The position numbers and the translations under genes are program-made. A stretch of DNA of 64,000 nucleotides. It comes from Eopsaltria australis (taxonomy: Eukaryota > Chordata > Aves > Passeriformes > Petroicidae). The DNA is taken from the NCBI GenBank assembly GCA_034509425.1, contig JAVTVJ010000130.1, positions 3,651,501 to 3,715,500 on the forward strand. The letters are read 5' to 3'. The notes beneath the pieces were generated by a model. The model was not told where the DNA came from. It worked only from the letters and a program-made list of their open reading frames with translations, and did no database searches. Below are positions 1-12,942 of this stretch, piece after piece. Numbering within the stretch: position 1 is the first letter of the stretch; the number at the start of each line of letters is the position of its first letter.

Positions 1-459
1 TTTCCAGCACTTCCACACTCTGTTCCAGCCTATTGCCTGCAACTCATTTATAGCCCTTCCAGAATGGCTTTAATATCTGTCTTTGGGGTTTGTTTAGTTA
101 TTTAGCATTCAAAATTTCATTTTATTTCTATGCATTAGTACTCTGTGTAGGGGTGCTTCTTTCACCTTTCAGATGTGGTTTGCAATGTAACTTACAGATA
201 CAGTCTCAGTTTTGCCAGGACATCCAACTTTCTCCATTTGGTTGGATTGCATGGAGCAGTTATTCATTCCAGCTGATGCTGGATGAACCTGGGATCACTC
301 GTGAGCCCTCAGCCCCAAAAAGGCTTGTGCACATTAAGAAGGACATGCTGCAAACAGATTATTGGAAACAAGGAAGAAAAAAGTCCCAACCTTTTCTTTG
401 GGTGAATTCTGGCATAGGTAAGAACGTTTCTATGAAGGTCTTAAGAATAACTTCTAATG

Positions 460-600
460 ATAAAATCATCCCTGAGCTGGAAGGGACCCACAGAATCATC
501 GAGTCCAACTCCTGGCCCTGGACAGGACAACCCCAAGAATTCCACCATGTGCCTGAGAGCATTGTCCAAGCACCCCCTGAGCTTGCTGGGCAAGCAAAAA
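460..600 (-). mobile_element. CR1 non-LTR retrotransposon, truncated 3' fragment
   Basis: The plus strand carries the motif series GCTGGAAGGGACCCACAGAA, ATCATCGAGTCCAACTCC, then CACCATGTGCCTGAGAGCAT and TGTCCAAGCACCCCCTGAGC. This is the reverse complement of the 3' region of CR1 elements abundant in bird genomes. The insertion is therefore antisense and 5'-truncated, as is usual for CR1. Beyond about 600 the match fades into unique sequence. The family-level call is from memory of avian CR1 consensus sequences; the subfamily is not assigned. It overlaps a 217-codon open frame (90-743) that is not believed to be coding. Confidence 0.85.
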
Positions 601-942
601 ACAGAGGGAGCTGTCCAAGGACAAAGCAAGGTCTGTGCAAGGCTCTGTGGTGTCGTGTGGGTGAGGAGATGCAGCCTGGGAAGGGCACAACCCCAGCATG
701 GAAAGACACACAGCATGCATTGAACACAGAGCATGCAATATAAATGAAGCCCACATGCAAGCTTTGCAAATAAAATATTCAACCACTGAGTGAGATAAGA
801 AATAGGTGGATGCATAAGAGGATTATGCTGTATAAAGAAAAACTCTAGCTGGAAGTGTTTTGGGGTTAAAATCCTTTCCATCTGCTTGATCCCAAGTCCC
901 TGGGGTTGTGTTTGCTCTCTGTCACAGATGAATAAAGGTTTA

Positions 943-950
943 TGACGTCA
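943..950. promoter_or_regulatory. Palindromic CRE motif TGACGTCA
   Basis: The full 8-bp cAMP-response-element palindrome is present, with its central CpG retained in CpG-poor DNA. The motif binds CREB/ATF dimers. No promoter is visible nearby, so occupancy is uncertain. Confidence 0.3.
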
Positions 951-1739
951 GTCTAGAGCCTGAATGTCTGCAGAGTCTAAGCAAGTTTGCTCCCCACTGT
1001 GAGTCCTGGGACAAACAGCAGCGCCCAGAAGAGCCAGGGATGAGCAGCAGGACCCAGCAGCCCCTCAGGGAGGCACCCCTGGAAGAGCCAGCCACACTCC
1101 CCACTTTCACTTAGGAGTGACAGTACAAGTGCCAGCAAAGTCACTGGGTTTTGGCCATTCAATAAATTCAGGTTTTAGAAGCAAAATTCAACCTGGAGTT
1201 ACATTCTACTTGCTATAAGTATATTAAAAAAAAAGTTTCCATTAATCTGTATGTATAAGGTTCCATTCAAACTAAATGTGTTTTTAATAAATGACAACTG
1301 TGGCACTGACATAACTGAGTAGATGCAATTTTAGCTGGAGATGCAAAAAAATAAAAACCATCAAAATAAACAGCTCCTGTTTCCACTAACCAGAAAGAAA
1401 TCATGAAAACATCCACAGAAGTCTTGGCTATCAAAGGCACAGCTAGTGAAATGCCAGGTTTTGCTCGGGTATGGAAATAGGCAGTTATAAATCTATTTTA
1501 AATGTGCATGTAATTTCAATAAGCAAAAAGAAAGCGATCCTGACAATAGTGGTGTTATTGGATTGCATTTACAACACAAATATATGCATTTCATAAACAG
1601 CAAGCAATTTGGTTTTGTGTTGAGATCTAAATTTGTCTATTGAGATTTATACTGGGGAGGTCACAGATTTAAAACCCCTGAAATACAGAGGACTGTTTAT
1701 ATACTTGGTACAGCATATAAGAAATCAGGAATTTTAACA

Positions 1740-1794
1740 GGTTTTGGTGGGTTGGATTTTGGGTTTGTTTTGTTGTTTTAATTTTTTTTTTTTT
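1740..1794. repeat. GT-rich low-complexity tract ending in T13
   Basis: GGTTTTGGTGGGTTGGATTT leads into TTTGTTTTGTTG and a run of 13 T at 1782-1794. A similar G/T tract lies at 11020-11088. Other T runs are at 8213-8225 (T13) and 13902-13913 (T12). No retroposed gene is visible next to any of them. Confidence 0.8.
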
Positions 1795-3964
1795 AAAGTT
1801 TCAACTATATAAAGAAGACTCTGCCAGAACCACAGTAAAATGCCTGAAAATTACAAATACTCTAATAAACAGAGGTTACTGAGACGCGTGATTTTAATAT
1901 GACTGCTTGGATAAAGCAAATGTCACTTCAAAATGGCAAAGTAGGGAGGAAAATACCCAGCCTGCACGCATGGCTGTTCAGACAGCTGTAATTCTTCCCA
2001 AGGAACAGCCTGAGCTCAATTTATCACTCTCTCCAGTTTCAAGGTGTGTGAAAGCAGGGATGTGTGAGGAAGGAAAGGTCTCATTTTATAGAGCACAGCC
2101 AGCTGGGCTGGGGATTAGCAGGGCAGCCTTACAGCCAGGGCTGGATCCCATGGGAATGGAGGGAGAACCAAAATCAGATTCCTGCCCACACCTGCCTGGT
2201 CCATGCATTCACATCCATCCTGCTGCAGGAGCCTGTCCTGGAGATGCCCTGTTGCTGCCATATCCCACAGGGCTCATTAGAGAATGAGGATCAAACTCTC
2301 ACCAGCTCCAGGTTTCTGTCTCACCTCTCATCACCAGTTATCCCTGCTCCCTATCCATTCTCTTGATCCAGAGATCCATCCTCCTTCCCCACTCAGATTT
2401 TCATGGGGAGCTGTGTTTGTTGGCACCTGTTAATTAATTCCACCTCATCCAAAATCAGCCAAATCAGTCTCAGAACACTCTGTGGAAGCCAGCACAACGT
2501 GCATGACAAATCACAGGGCTCTCTTTCTCATCTGGAATTACTACCCAAATGTGAATGCAGAACACAGACAACCTTATCATGTAATTCCTGTTGCTTATCC
2601 ACTCATCTAACACTTCTAGAAATGAAAGCCAAAAACATTAAAATCAAGGCACACTTTAACAGTAGACACTTTGTGCTGATTTTCTCCCCTGAACACATTT
2701 TTAACTGGATTTTCTCCTCAGTTTAAAATGATACCTTGTAATCAATTTAAGATAAGCAGAAAGATGCTCAATGCTCACATCCCTCCTATAGTCAATTTAG
2801 ACTCTATTATTGATACATCTTCTTTTATAGATGTTTTATCACTGTTGTCAAGCACATAACTCACAGCTGATCAGGTGGCTGGTTTTCAGACTAAGAAAAC
2901 CACTTCAAGCTCTTGCACACACAGAGAAAATGTTGGGCTGTCTCATCTGATAGCAACATGCTCCAGGGCCATGGCAGGGTTAATGAGGCTGGTGCTGGGC
3001 TATGGCTACATGAACAAAGTGCTGCAGGCTGAGGCAGTGCAGCAGGACAGGGAGTGAGCTGCTCCACAGCCAAATCTTCCCTTGGGGTACAGCCCTGCTC
3101 CAGCTCTCCAAGCAGCAGCTCATTCTTGTAGCCATAATCATGGAAAGGGAAGGATGTTAAGAATACTTTGAAAGGTTAAGGATCCCAGCATGGCTGGAAA
3201 GAGAAAGGAAATACACAGGTTAGGATTTGAGTTAGGGAGAGGAATTCTTGGGCCCCTCTGAAGACCCAGCACTGGTCCTTGAGTGAAACAAGGCTGCAGC
3301 TGGGAGGCACTGGGACAGGGGAGTGAGGTAGGGATAGGAGAAAATAAATTACTGGGGACTTGAGGAAACTCTTCACAGAGTGACAAGAGTAGGATCAGAC
3401 CCCCTGAGATCCAGATCTCGGCAGGAGCTGTTGAAGGCAGATGAAGGGTGCAAGAGAAGTCTGCTCTTACAGCTGTACTTACACCTTCCTTGGAGAAAAG
3501 GCAGAAAATCACACAGAAATATTGCTTAGGCCCACAATCATGAGGCCAGATTTGCTACACAAAGTTTACCTGCACATCCAGCTGCTATCAGGAGCAAGAC
3601 ACTCCAAGTGCAGCAAAGCACCAAGCACAAGAACTTGTCCTCAAGGCAAACAGAGCAAAGGTCTCTGAACAGGAACCAAGTGGGAGACACCACCTTAATT
3701 CCTGCCACATTGTCCTGTGACGTGGCTCAGCAAGGAGAAGGGATGAGCTGGAATGGATCCCTGGGTTCCAGGTGCCTGCAGGGAGGCCCCAGGTCAGGGC
3801 AATCAGGACCTGCTGGTGCCCTTGGGTCCAGATACGCTGCCAATGGCTGAGCAAACATTTCCCTCACTGCCTTTCTGTGGGGATGAGTTCAGCACCAGCT
3901 CACTGAAGCACTGGGAGAAGCTCAAGTTTTTAAGATTTCTAAAACTTTTTCAAGAACGCTGGTG

Positions 3965-4085
3965 ACATACAGGTGTAATTAGCATAAGCTGCACTCATCT
4001 AAATACGCGCTTTAATTAAAATCATTTAAAAACCCCTTCAAAATAATCTTTTCCTGAGGTCAATCAACATAACAGCTCTTGATCC
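3965..4085. promoter_or_regulatory. Candidate conserved non-coding element
   Basis: An AT-rich, repeat-free stretch with several homeodomain-type cores (GTGTAATTAGCA, CTTTAATTAAAATC) and a retained TACGCGC. The style (TAAT/ATTA clusters with isolated CpGs) is typical of vertebrate developmental enhancers. Conservation cannot be judged from one sequence. Confidence 0.3.
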
Positions 4086-4899
4086 TGACCCTACCGAGAC
4101 TGGAATATTCTCTAGGCTCTGTTTGCAGTCCCATTGACTTTAACACTGCTGCTAGGAGGAATTCCTGTCAAGGCAATGAATCCCTGTCATTTTGCAGTGC
4201 TGAAAAAGAGACCAGGTGCATCTTCCTCACTGTACACTGAATAATAAAACGAGCTCTGTGCAGTTAAGCAGCCATCAGCAATAAGGCAAAACTGATGCCC
4301 ATCCCTCTGTGCTCATTCCAGCCTCTAACCCAGGTCCTCTGTTGCTCCTGATGCCCCTCCCATGTTTTCCACCTGGACTGATCCCCAGTGAGAATCATGG
4401 CATGGCTGTGCCACTGTCTGTGCAAACACCAACAGGGGCAAGGTCAAGTGGAAAGGTTAAGCTGCTCAACCCTCACCCGGTGCTGAGGGAAAGCTCCCTA
4501 GAGCTGTGGTCTGGGTTGTATTTCATAGGTTGGCCTCACTCCCTCATGGTACCAAAGTCCAAAATGGTCTGGGTTTAGATAGAATAAACAAAAAACACAC
4601 CCACCTTTAGCCATTGGTGTCCATTCCCAACTTGATTCTATAATGTTAACCTGATAGTTAAACTGGGTAGTTAAATTTTCTTAGGTAATATATTTTGCAG
4701 GTTTTACTCTGTTACTGCGTATATTTACATGATGTTACAGTGGGGCTTCTCAGGAAGTGTCACTGCTAGCAGGGCAATTGCTCTTTATTTCCCAAAGAAA
4801 GAAAAAGAGCCTAACACAAAAATAATATTCTTTCTTTACAGAGTAGCTTCAGTAATGAAATTAAGACTGCTAACACAGAGCTATAAAGAGTGACAAATC

Positions 4900-5215
4900 T
4901 CTCTTGCAATTCTTAATTTGCGTTAACCCCTTGACTCGAGCAGGTCTGGAGCTCCTGACATTAAGTGCTAATGCATTTAGCATTAAACACACACACTAAA
5001 TGCATTAGAATGATGCCATGCTAATGGAAGCATTCAGGGCCTGTCACACAGGTCGAGGATTTGCTTTAGTTGGGTGTTTGCTACGAGCAAGGCAGCGCTT
5101 CAGCATCAAAGCCTTGTCAGAAACTTTAATGATCCTTATCTGAAGAAATGGCATGGCACTATCGTGCATTTCATTGGTTTTTTTCTCCCATTTTTACCAG
5201 CTGAAGCCTGGAGTT
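4900..5215. promoter_or_regulatory. Candidate enhancer-like element around a homeodomain-type inverted repeat
   Basis: It contains six CpGs (in TTGCGTTAA, CTCGAG, GTCGAGG, TACGAGC, CAGCGCTT, ATCGTGC) in a CpG-poor region, repeated TAAT/ATTA and ATGCATT cores, and the 13-bp inverted repeat at 4968-5008. There are no recognisable transposon fragments and no coding frame of note. The density of ordered motifs suggests purifying selection, which is inference. Confidence 0.4.
4968..5008. repeat. 13-bp perfect inverted repeat with 15-base spacer
   Basis: CTAATGCATTTAG (4968-4980) and CTAAATGCATTAG (4996-5008) are exact reverse complements. Each arm contains TAAT and ATGCATT, cores of the kind bound by homeodomain or POU factors. 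The spacer contains a CATTA and a short CA run. It lies inside the candidate regulatory stretch 4900-5215. Confidence 0.9.
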
Positions 5216-5935
5216 TGAAAGAGTGCTCTAATTAACTTTTTACCACTGGCTTGTTGATATGGAATTCATGAGGAACAAAAATTTGTTTTGTTACATCTCT
5301 GAAGAGGTACCTTTTGGATTTAGAATACAAGGAGCTTCCTGAATATTGAGTACAACCTTAAGCACATTAAGGGAAGAAAGTCCTGTGGGGAATGCACTCC
5401 TTTTGCTACTTGAGCTCTTGATAAAATATTCCTCCTGTAATACATTATGAAGTGCACTGTCAAACAAAATACCCAGTTTAATACCCAGTGATACAAGTGT
5501 GGTTTGCAGCTTGCAGCACACTTACATAAACCTCTAAATACTGTTCTTCCAATTAATAGATCTCTATATTCTCACATATATCACTGTGTCAAACAAACAT
5601 CCCAAAATATTCAGGCTAAGTACCTTCAGATTATATATAAACATACATACACAAACAGAGTAACCTGAGTTTGGACCCCTGCTCATAGACTGTAGTGGAA
5701 ATGGATGTGTGAGTGGAAAAGGGACAGGTTAGCCCTTTATATTGGGATGGGGAGGTCACTCCCAAGCTCTGACTGGCTGTTATAGGTCTCATCCTCTCCA
5801 CTCTGGGCTTATTTATCAGTATCACTATGCAAAAACATAATGCTTTGGAGAGTTTGTGTTTGTTTTCTGACTTCATGCAATTAGTCACCTAAGTTGTTAA
5901 GAATTAAGCAGAAATCATCCCCAGAACACGTTCAG

Positions 5936-5970
5936 TATTGCCCTCTGGACTCCGGGTTGCAGGGGCAATA
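5936..5970. repeat. Short imperfect hairpin
   Basis: TATTGCCCTCTG (5936-5947) pairs with CAGGGGCAATA (5960-5970) with one bulge. The 12-base loop contains a CCGGG. It is small and of unknown significance. Confidence 0.5.
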
Positions 5971-7190
5971 GAGATCTCAATTCAGACAGAAGTTGACACC
6001 TGATTTAGAGCTGCCACACAGACAGATTAGGCAAATGTCTGTGGGAGCAAAATCCAGGGCACAGCAAATGTTCTGCCTGTGACATATTATGAGGTTTGCC
6101 CAGAGCAGCAGCAGCTGAGAGCTGACAGTGGATGGCATCTGGATTTCCAGAACAAACCCCTGAATGTTCCTTGTTATTCACAGCTGACGAAGCATCACTA
6201 AGACACGCTGCTTTTGATTTCTACCTGTCAGGCCACATTCCAGCCCCTCTGATGCATCCACCTGGAAAACTCAGAGAGACAATTTGGTGATGGGAGAAAC
6301 AAGACAGCAACTGAATCTTTGCAAATGAGAAAGCACATGGACTCGTCTGCGTTGTTTCCTCCCAGCAGCTTTCCCCACAAGCCATCCAAAGGCAATGCCT
6401 TGAGTAACCTGACTCCTTGCTTTCTTCTTTAAAATGCTCTTTATGGTGAAATGCATTTCCATGCTCAATAATTCAGCATTAAAGTCCGTGACAAAACTGA
6501 AGAGAAAAACACAGAGCTGGACTCGCACGGTACCTGCACTCCCTGCCTTTGCTGCCCCACAGTGCTGTGGCATCCCAGGGAAGCCCACAAAGAGCAAACA
6601 AAGCTGCAGCCAGGAGGAGCAGATAAAGACAGGCATTAAAATATTTGGTGGGAGGGCTCTTCCCCACACAATGCAAACCCAGGCCAGGGCAGGGGACAGA
6701 TGCTCAGACAAACCAGAGTATCAGGTGATACTGATATCAGTCTTTCTTACATTCTTTGGCAGAAAGGTCTCTGCTGTGTGTAATCCCCATTTGGATGCTT
6801 TATCCTCAACCCCACCCAAAATACATGGTTTTAGACAGACACTGAGTGGGGCAGGGAGCATCTCACATACAGAGCTTGGCACAATGGGCTCCCTTCTTGT
6901 GGAGTTCTGAAGAACAGCCCTAAACACAACCAGTAATAATAATCCCCACTTAAGTTACTGGAGGTATTTTTAGGCTAATGCCCAGCTTAAAAGCATAATT
7001 CACTCACAACAATGAATAGAGCCAGCAGAGCATCAGTAATAATCCTCTCACATTACAGAAAGCACACCGGGATGTGAGAATAGCACGGTGCCGATCACTC
7101 CTCCTCATTCCCAACTGTGAGCTGCAATCTGTGAGAGATCTTTTTCACCCTCCAAAAGCTCCTTGTTCAGTGCAGGCAGGGGGAAAAGAT

Positions 7191-7214
7191 GGAGATGGGA
7201 GTGGAGATGGGAGT
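7191..7214. repeat. 12-bp perfect tandem duplication
   Basis: GGAGATGGGAGT occurs twice head to tail (7191-7202 and 7203-7214) in a purine-rich stretch. It is probably a replication-slippage product. Confidence 0.85.
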
Positions 7215-10200
7215 CTTACACCACTGAATTTACAACTAGGGTGTTTACTACAAGCAGAGAAGGCCGAACTTTGGAAATGGTTGATTAAAAAAGAAGAGGA
7301 AGAATCCCCCACCGTTGCTCATTTCATATCATGGAAAAGAGTAACTCTGCAAATTCCATGAGTCAGCATATCATCAAATAGTCTGAATAGAGAAGCAGGA
7401 GCTCTGCAAAAGGTGTGAGTGCTTCAGTAATAATCCCCTTCACACTCCCTCATCACTGTTTTCCTTTCATCAGCAGGCAGAGTGCTTCCAAGTAGGCTGT
7501 TGCTTCTACCTGCTCTGGTTTTCTCCAGGAATTTCAGTGTCTGCCTGTGAAGCAGCTCCACTGTTCCCCAGTTTCCTGGCCTTTGCTGCATTTCTGCATC
7601 TGTAACTCCTGGGTGTGCAGGAAAAGGAGGCCCCATGGCCAAAGAACCACTGGGATTCACTGAAAATAGGTATAACCATAGCATGCAGCACTCCTGCTCC
7701 CCTCCTAAGGCACCTCCACACACCCCTCAGCTCAGGTGCTCACCTCAAAATGAGTCATGTCATAGTACAACCAATAATTCACCTGTGCTGGAGAAATCTA
7801 AAACACTGAGGAATGACTGCAGTTGAAGAAGGCTGCTGTTTCCTCCCAGTCCCAGGTGCTTTCTACCTGCTCCCTTTTGAAATACTCTTTCTAAATAATT
7901 CATATTTTCTTATGACAGACTCTTCACTCAACCAGAAAAATCCAGAAATTTATAGATTAATGGCTAAATTCAGCCTCAAGAAAGTGGGTTACAGGAATGG
8001 GGTGGCACAGTGAGATAAATTATGACTGATGATGAGGTCTGAGGAGGGGGGGTATGCTAACAGAGCACCAGGGTACCACAGGGAACACCCTGCACCCAGT
8101 GTAGCCCATGGCTCTGCAAAAACAGAGTAAAATAAAACAAATTGTCCTCCCTGTTTGTAATGCCTAAAAATTCACACTGCATTATTCCACCACATATATT
8201 AGCAGTTTCTGATTTTTTTTTTTTTCTGAATGATTTTCAGCTGCATTAATTTCTCTTTGTCCTCACTTTACCTTGGGAGCCAAAAGGAGGACAGAAGTAG
8301 GAGGTCATTAGAAAGTGCAGAGCTCTGAGGATGCTATGAGGGAAGGGACCAGGAAGGATAATGGGATGCAGGTCTGGTCACCAGTCTGGCAAATGAGGTG
8401 GCAACTCCAGCAGCATTCAGACACGAAGCTGAAAATGCCCTGCAGCACTGAGAAATTCTGCAGACACCATAGAGAAGAGGCAGGAGGGATGTGCAGCTAC
8501 AGCAGCCTGCTCTGCTTTGCCAGGGGTAGGAGGGAACCTTTGCCCTACCTTGACAAACTCTCACCGCAAAAGTGAGGCAAATCCCAGCAATCCAGAGTAC
8601 CCAATTTACAACAACTCTGGGCAAGAAACATTTCTGCCAGGAAGAAAATTGAGAAAAAAGCAAATGGGAATGTTGCTCTGTGTAAGAGGGCTCTGTGGTT
8701 GGCTGTGGCAGGTCACCTGTGCCAGAGAGTAACTAGAAAATGCTTTTTAATTGATTTCTATCATCGATTATTTTCATATTGGCATCAAACTACCAAACCT
8801 GGGACTTCTGTTAATGGCACCTTCTTGGACATGACACATCAATGGTCCTGCCTGCAAAGCAGCAACAATACACAACACAGCCAGCACTGTCACAGAACCA
8901 GGCATCTTTAAAGAGTAATGAAGGGCTTTTGAAAAATGTCATGTAAGCGAGTGACTGATTAAACTTCATGAGGAAAAGGAGCATGGGCTGCTTTGGCTAA
9001 TCACTGTTGCCTCTCTCTGTCCAAACCCCAGTCCATCTTTGGGCCAATGAAGATATATCTGAATGTATACCTGAAATTAAAGTGATCTAATGCATAGCAG
9101 TAATTGCTTCCCCTCACTTTCAGCAAGAAGCTATAGATTAACTTGTTAATTCAAAGTGTAGCACATTGAACAGTCTTCCTTCTGCAAGGGTGGTTTCAGA
9201 AAGCTCAGAAATAAACCAGTACAACATTTGTTATTAAACCTATAAGATTTTCTGAAGTAAACAAGAATCTGTGCAGGTGCTCCACGACTTACTGCTTTAA
9301 GTTCCTAAAGGCTGTGGGTTGAATTTGATGAGGTCAATTCAACAATACAGACATCCTCAGCTGGTTTTTCTCAAGGAACAAAGAGATATGCATCAGGGAA
9401 GGAAAATTTACGAAACCATGTGGATTCACAGACACACAATAAAAAAGCGAATGCAAAAAGATAACAGACTTTGATACTATCAGAACTTAATCCTGGTTTC
9501 TCTGTGTCTGCATTCCTCCCTCAGTACATTGCAGACCACTGTTAGGATTTTATTTCTCCAAGATCTAAGAAATAGAATGGGAAGAAGGTCATTTAGACCC
9601 CTGCACCTGGGGGTCCTACAGAGGTTTCTCAGAGAATAAGGAGCATCCCTATGCTAGAAAGTTGTGATAGCTGGAAAAGAAACATAATTATAGACCCTCA
9701 TTTCCATAGGCAGCAGCTGGAGCCCACACCACTGTCTGCAGCTCAGTTGTGCTACTGGACAGAGCCAGGCACTCCTGGCTCCTGAATTCACTTGTTAAGG
9801 TACAGCTGAAGGGAAAGGACTTCCCTCACACTCTGCTGCAGTTTATCATTCCTGTTCATCAACTCTTTAGGGAGATATCCACCCATCTCCATAGTTATGC
9901 TTATAATTTGAGGGAATGTACAGTTTACAGAGCAGAATAAGAGAATTTCTTTCTGCTAATAGACCAAACTGAGCTGATGACTTAAGGCACGTCAGTAATG
10001 TGAGAATTAACAAACCCCTCCATTTCAAACTGGGCATTGACTGCTCCCCTCTCCACTGCTCAGGGGATTTATCCCTCTGCCTGCACACCTGTGCTGAGAA
10101 TTCTCTAGGCACAAATTTAGCTCGTTGCTGTCCTTTGTGTTGGAAAAGGCAAGCAGGAAGAAACAGCCTGGACTTTTTCCATGCATAATCAAGAAAAAAA

Positions 10201-11017
10201 AAGAGGACTGGCATTTTCTGGGTTTGTGTCTAAACTTGCAACTGTTATATAAAGCAGATAGGACTGATATCAGCATTTACAGAAGAAAATTAAAAAGGCA
10301 GGGCTCTCACTGGGTTTTGAGCTGTCTGCTGTTTGCAAAGGAAAGAGGGTTATCTGTCTGCTGGTACCACTGTAAATTTAATCCAGACACAGCACAGCCA
10401 GGCTTTGGTTGTTCAATTAGGAGCCTATTTTGCATTTAAAGAATATCCACTGTATGCTCTTCAAATGTTTCCTTTCTCAGAGCTTATATAATATTTTTGA
10501 GACATAAACCAAGGGGCATGAGGGTGTTGTACAAAGGCTTGGTCTTTTCTCATAACTGATTCAAATCAACACCATGTTCTTTTTCTCCTCCTACCTTCAT
10601 CTTTCAGGTAAAAACACATTCAAGAACATCAGTCCAATCCTCTCTTTCTCTGATCACTTCTTCTGCCCCTAAACTCAGAAATCCCTGGTTTCTTGATTAT
10701 CTTCTTGGTTTATATGGAATTTATATCCAGACAATGGACATTTAAGCCCAGCACCATTCACCACATCCTTCCCACCAGAGACACGGGGAACAGATTATTT
10801 TCTTTCTCTCTGCAGCAGTGACTTTTCACAGCCCTCCTTAAAATCAGTGTTTCAGAAACCTCATCCTAGACTCCATGGGTCTCAAGAGCTTTAGGGTGCA
10901 TGGCTATATCCAGTGATCTCCACAACAAGGCACATCTGCTTAGAAGAGGATTTAAGTATAACTGTCTATTACACTTTCTACTCTCTGAGCTGGATGGTTT
11001 AGAATTACACCAGTCTT

Positions 11018-11088
11018 GGGCTGGGTTTGGTTGTTTGTGTGTGTTTTATTTCTTTTGTTTCTAAGGGTTTGGTTTTGTTTGGTTTTTC
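11018..11088. repeat. G/T-rich low-complexity tract
   Basis: About 70 bases made almost only of G and T (GGGTTTGGTTGTTTGTGTGT and GGTTTGGTTTTGTTTGG). It is a simple-sequence tract with no repeat family recognised. Confidence 0.75.
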
Positions 11089-12925
11089 TCACCCATAAAG
11101 ATTCAAATGCTTGTTTAGAGCAAAAACTAAATTAAGGTTAATAGAAAGATGGTGCTCAGTCAAAGGCAGTGGTAGTTGAAGAGTATTCAATTAACCTGCT
11201 GAATTGGAGCCTGTGGGATACTGAGAGCAGGGCAGGGCACTCAGAAAGAATCAGAAAGAAGTTTAGTGTTGACTTCATGCACAAATCCATGAGCTAAAGC
11301 AGCTGCACAATAGTGACTGATTAGTGTTTGTATTTCAGGAGCAGAAGACAAACGCTGGCTGGAAACAATCTCATCTCTGGTTTTAAGCTGTTAAATGCAT
11401 CATCAAGGGTTTCTGCATTTCTCCCCAGCATTAGCCAGTGATGGGGACTAAATGGATCACTGATCTGTTTCAATATTGAGAATTGGCCCAGGATATGAGG
11501 GAAACATCTCACCACCTTATCTGCACAAGAATATAAGTGAATTTCAAGCCCTGCTTGGTAACCACATACACTGAGACAAAACTTAATTTTCCACCCTCCT
11601 TTTTCATATATCTTGATTTTCTCCCCCATTTGTCTCTGGAAATTTCTGAATTCATCTCTTCAGCTTTATGAATCAGACCTTAGAGGGCAAGGAGATGAAA
11701 CCTTGATGATCTAAATTAACCCCTTTGATATTGCAGCTGCTGCTGGAAATTAGAACTGACCTTATCTCTAGAGTTGCTCTGATCTTGTAATATTCGCCTA
11801 ATTTTTTTAAAGAAGTTACTCCTAATAATAGTAGAATCCAATTAAAAATTAATTTATAAATTCACTGCAAACAGGGAGATGCCAGGGAAATGCCTAAGCA
11901 GATTGGTGTTGGCCACACAAGCTGAAACGTTATTGCAATTTCTCCAAAAATATCTAAAAATGAACATTTTCTCACCACCTTCTCCCTGGAATATATCCTG
12001 AGGGTTCCTAACTGATTGATAAGCCCGTGCCACCTTTCTTAAATAGGCAAGATCACTCACCTCAAAATTTAGGGAGTATAAAATCATGACCAGCATGATT
12101 ATGAATATACTTTGCTTTTCTGGCTTTAATACCTCACTCCTCCTGTCCTCATCTCTGGCTCTTTTGCAGGGTAATATCAATCAGATTTCCAAAAAACCTG
12201 TTCTAAACTCTCTCCTTTGTCTTGTGCATCCCCCTCCTCCCCTCCACAGTTTAACACTCTGCACTTGGAGCAGAATTCTCCCCTAGCTACAAATTCTAAT
12301 ATGCCCTGATCTTTCCATTTCTACATCTGATCCCAACTGGAAACAAAAGCAATTTTACAAATAATAGGAAAGCCCGAGGTTTGGTGTGAAAAAGCTGAAA
12401 TAGGCAAGGGGAAGATGTGATCTTTCTGTGATGCAAATAATGTTCTGCATTAAGTGTGTAACCAAAAATAAAGCTCCCTGAGGTAAATCTGCTATTTCAG
12501 ACAAGAAGAAACATTTTTAGCATATAAACACAGAGTGTAGATTGAAATGTTTCTCTGTCTCAACATAACCAGGGATATAATTATTGTGGTTCTTGGGTTC
12601 AATTGTGTTTTTCTAAATAGGCCAACTTTCTGCTGTTTGCAATGAAAATATGGGCATGTTTGGGTGTTTGCACAGAGGCAGCACTGTGTACAATCAATCA
12701 TAAAATGCAACTGGAAGAAATATTAAACCCTTTAAAGGCCTGAAACACATAAATATAAGAAAGTCATGGTAAAAACTGAAAATTCTCCTCTCGTGCAGTT
12801 TGCATCTAATAATTCAGATTTTCAGAAGTAACATGGCTGCTTTTAAAAGGTGGGCTGAGATTCACAAAATTTCATTAAATTTTAACAGAGGTAATTCATT
12901 GAGTGATTTAGAGGAAGGGCAGGTT

Positions 12926-12942
12926 TAATAAATAAATAAATA
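12926..12942. repeat. (AAAT)n microsatellite
   Basis: Four consecutive TAAA/AATA units in an AT-rich context. It is short and is listed only as a simple repeat. Confidence 0.8.

Larger units (their letters stand above)
601..3964. other. Non-genic stretch
   Basis: No supported gene. It holds the CRE motif at 943 and the GT/T13 tract at 1740-1794. Moderately GC-rich, purine/pyrimidine-biased DNA at 2050-3860 produces several short overlapping frames on both strands without domains, splice context or codon bias. Nothing else stands out. Confidence 0.7.

Noticed and set aside
90..743. 217-codon open frame, the longest in the window
   Set aside because: Part of it is antisense CR1 sequence, other frames on both strands are also open, and no domain or splice context supports it.
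4105..4160. GTCCCATTGACTTTAA, similar to a motif in several amniote repeats
   Set aside because: Only one short motif matches, so chance is likely.
6434..6910. 158-codon open frame with overlapping minus-strand frames
   Set aside because: No domains, Kozak context or splice signals; overlapping frames on the other strand are equally open.
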